Of a DNA stretch of 6,138 bases, positions 5,645 to 6,138 are shown piece after piece. Each line of letters begins with the position of its first letter. Positions within the stretch are counted from its first letter, which is position 1. The stretch comes from Acidimicrobiaceae bacterium (GTDB lineage Bacteria; Actinomycetota; Acidimicrobiia; Acidimicrobiales; Ilumatobacteraceae), in the NCBI GenBank assembly GCA_947490975.1, contig CANLHV010000076.1, positions 1 to 6,138 of the forward strand. Direction: 5' to 3'. A program made the position numbers and the translations under genes. Under the pieces are notes generated by a model that saw nothing but the letters and a program-made list of their open reading frames with translations, did no database searches and was not told where the DNA came from.

Positions 5645-6138
5645 ATGCGTAAGACGGCCCTTGATTGCGTTCATAAATTGTCGAAGATTGACGAACGAGT
5701 CGTGTTTATTGGTTCCGATCTCGGGCCTGGTGTGCTCGACAAAATGAAAACTGAATTTCCGGACAGATTTTTCATGGAAGGCGTTAGCGAGCAGTACATA
5801 GTCGGCATGGCTGCTGGTATGGCGATGGAAGGTTTCATTCCATATGTAAACACGATTGCAACATTTTTGACGCGTCGTTGCTACGAGCAAGTCGCGGTTG
5901 ACTTGTGCATTCATGATCTGCCCGTACGGTTGATTGCTAATGGTGGTGGTGGGGTGTACGCGCCACTCGGACCAACCCACTTGGCGATCGAAGATATTGC
6001 GATCATGCGAGCGTTACCAAATATGGCGGTGGTTGCTCCGTGCGACGCTGATGAAATGAATCGTTTGATGATGTCAACTCTTGAGTGGCCTCATCCGATT
6101 TATATTCGACTCGGTAAAGGCGGTGACAAAATAGTCAG
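5645..6138 (+). CDS. Transketolase, C-terminal subunit (3'-truncated by window edge)
   Basis: The frame runs open from ATG at 5645 to the window end, giving 164 residues of an expected roughly 300. It is the pyrimidine-binding partner of the preceding subunit; together they would form an alpha2beta2 enzyme with active sites at the interface. Seen here are GSDLGPG at 23-29, MEGVSEQ at 44-50 with Glu49 as the essential glutamate that activates thiamine diphosphate, TFLTRRCYEQV at 73-83 that packs on the pyrimidine ring, and GPTHLAIED at 109-117 with His112. The start is fixed by an in-frame TGA at 5639-5641; a G-rich GGGG at 5634-5637 may serve as the ribosome binding site. By hand alignment with yeast transketolase, three sugar-contact residues are not conserved: Ser386 is Gly29, His469 falls at Asn99/Gly100, and Asp477 is Leu108. 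The final domain lies outside the window. A DXS-like activity is less likely because DXS is a single chain. Confidence 0.88.
   Translation, partial: MRKTALDCVHKLSKIDERVVFIGSDLGPGVLDKMKTEFPDRFFMEGVSEQYIVGMAAGMAMEGFIPYVNTIATFLTRRCYEQVAVDLCIHDLPVRLIANGGGGVYAPLGPTHLAIEDIAIMRALPNMAVVAPCDADEMNRLMMSTLEWPHPIYIRLGKGGDKIV

Noticed and set aside
4805..6138. Split transketolase as a single gene broken by a frameshift
   Set aside because: The N-subunit ends after its complete domain, the C-subunit has its own start after a 33-nt gap, and each half has the normal size or start of known split transketolases.

Overview
The window is a compact bacterial gene string with all seven genes on the + strand. By eye the base composition is in the mid-40s % GC. 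TGA, TAA and TAG all serve as stops, and several starts are TTG or GTG. Ribosome binding sites are weak. The organism cannot be fixed from this sequence. The style (moderate GC, tightly packed, no mobile DNA) fits a free-living bacterium with a streamlined genome, but that is only an impression.

Layout. 1-576 is the C-terminal half of an L-2-hydroxyglutarate oxidase (LhgO-type FAD enzyme), cut by the window edge. A 61-nt gap follows, and then a run of six genes: a GmhA-like SIS-domain sugar-phosphate isomerase (638-1207), a GalE-like NAD-dependent epimerase/dehydratase (1224-2216), a second extended SDR of another subfamily (2206-3192), a two-domain protein joining a HAD phosphatase to an APH-type kinase (3189-4808), and a transketolase split into an N-terminal subunit (4805-5611) and a C-terminal subunit (5645 to beyond the window). 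Junctions within this run are 16 nt, an 11-nt overlap, a 4-nt overlap, a 4-nt overlap (1 nt if the ATG start is used) and 33 nt. It therefore looks like one operon with translational coupling.

How the genes may work together. Transketolase builds or trims ketose phosphates by two-carbon transfer. A GmhA-type isomerase turns a ketose phosphate such as sedoheptulose 7-phosphate into an aldose phosphate. A kinase plus a phosphatase can convert that into a sugar 1-phosphate. SDR enzymes then modify the nucleotide-activated sugar. This resembles the logic of bacterial heptose pathways and of the lincosamide octose pathway, with two differences: the kinase and phosphatase are one protein, and a dedicated split transketolase is encoded. 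No nucleotidyltransferase or glycosyltransferase is visible here; they would be expected beyond the edges or elsewhere in the genome. The most likely reading is part of a surface-glycan or specialised-sugar cluster making an unusual, possibly higher-carbon, sugar nucleotide. The product is inference.

No RNA genes, CRISPR arrays, insertion sequences, clear terminators or long repeats were seen. No stretch longer than 61 bases lacks a gene.
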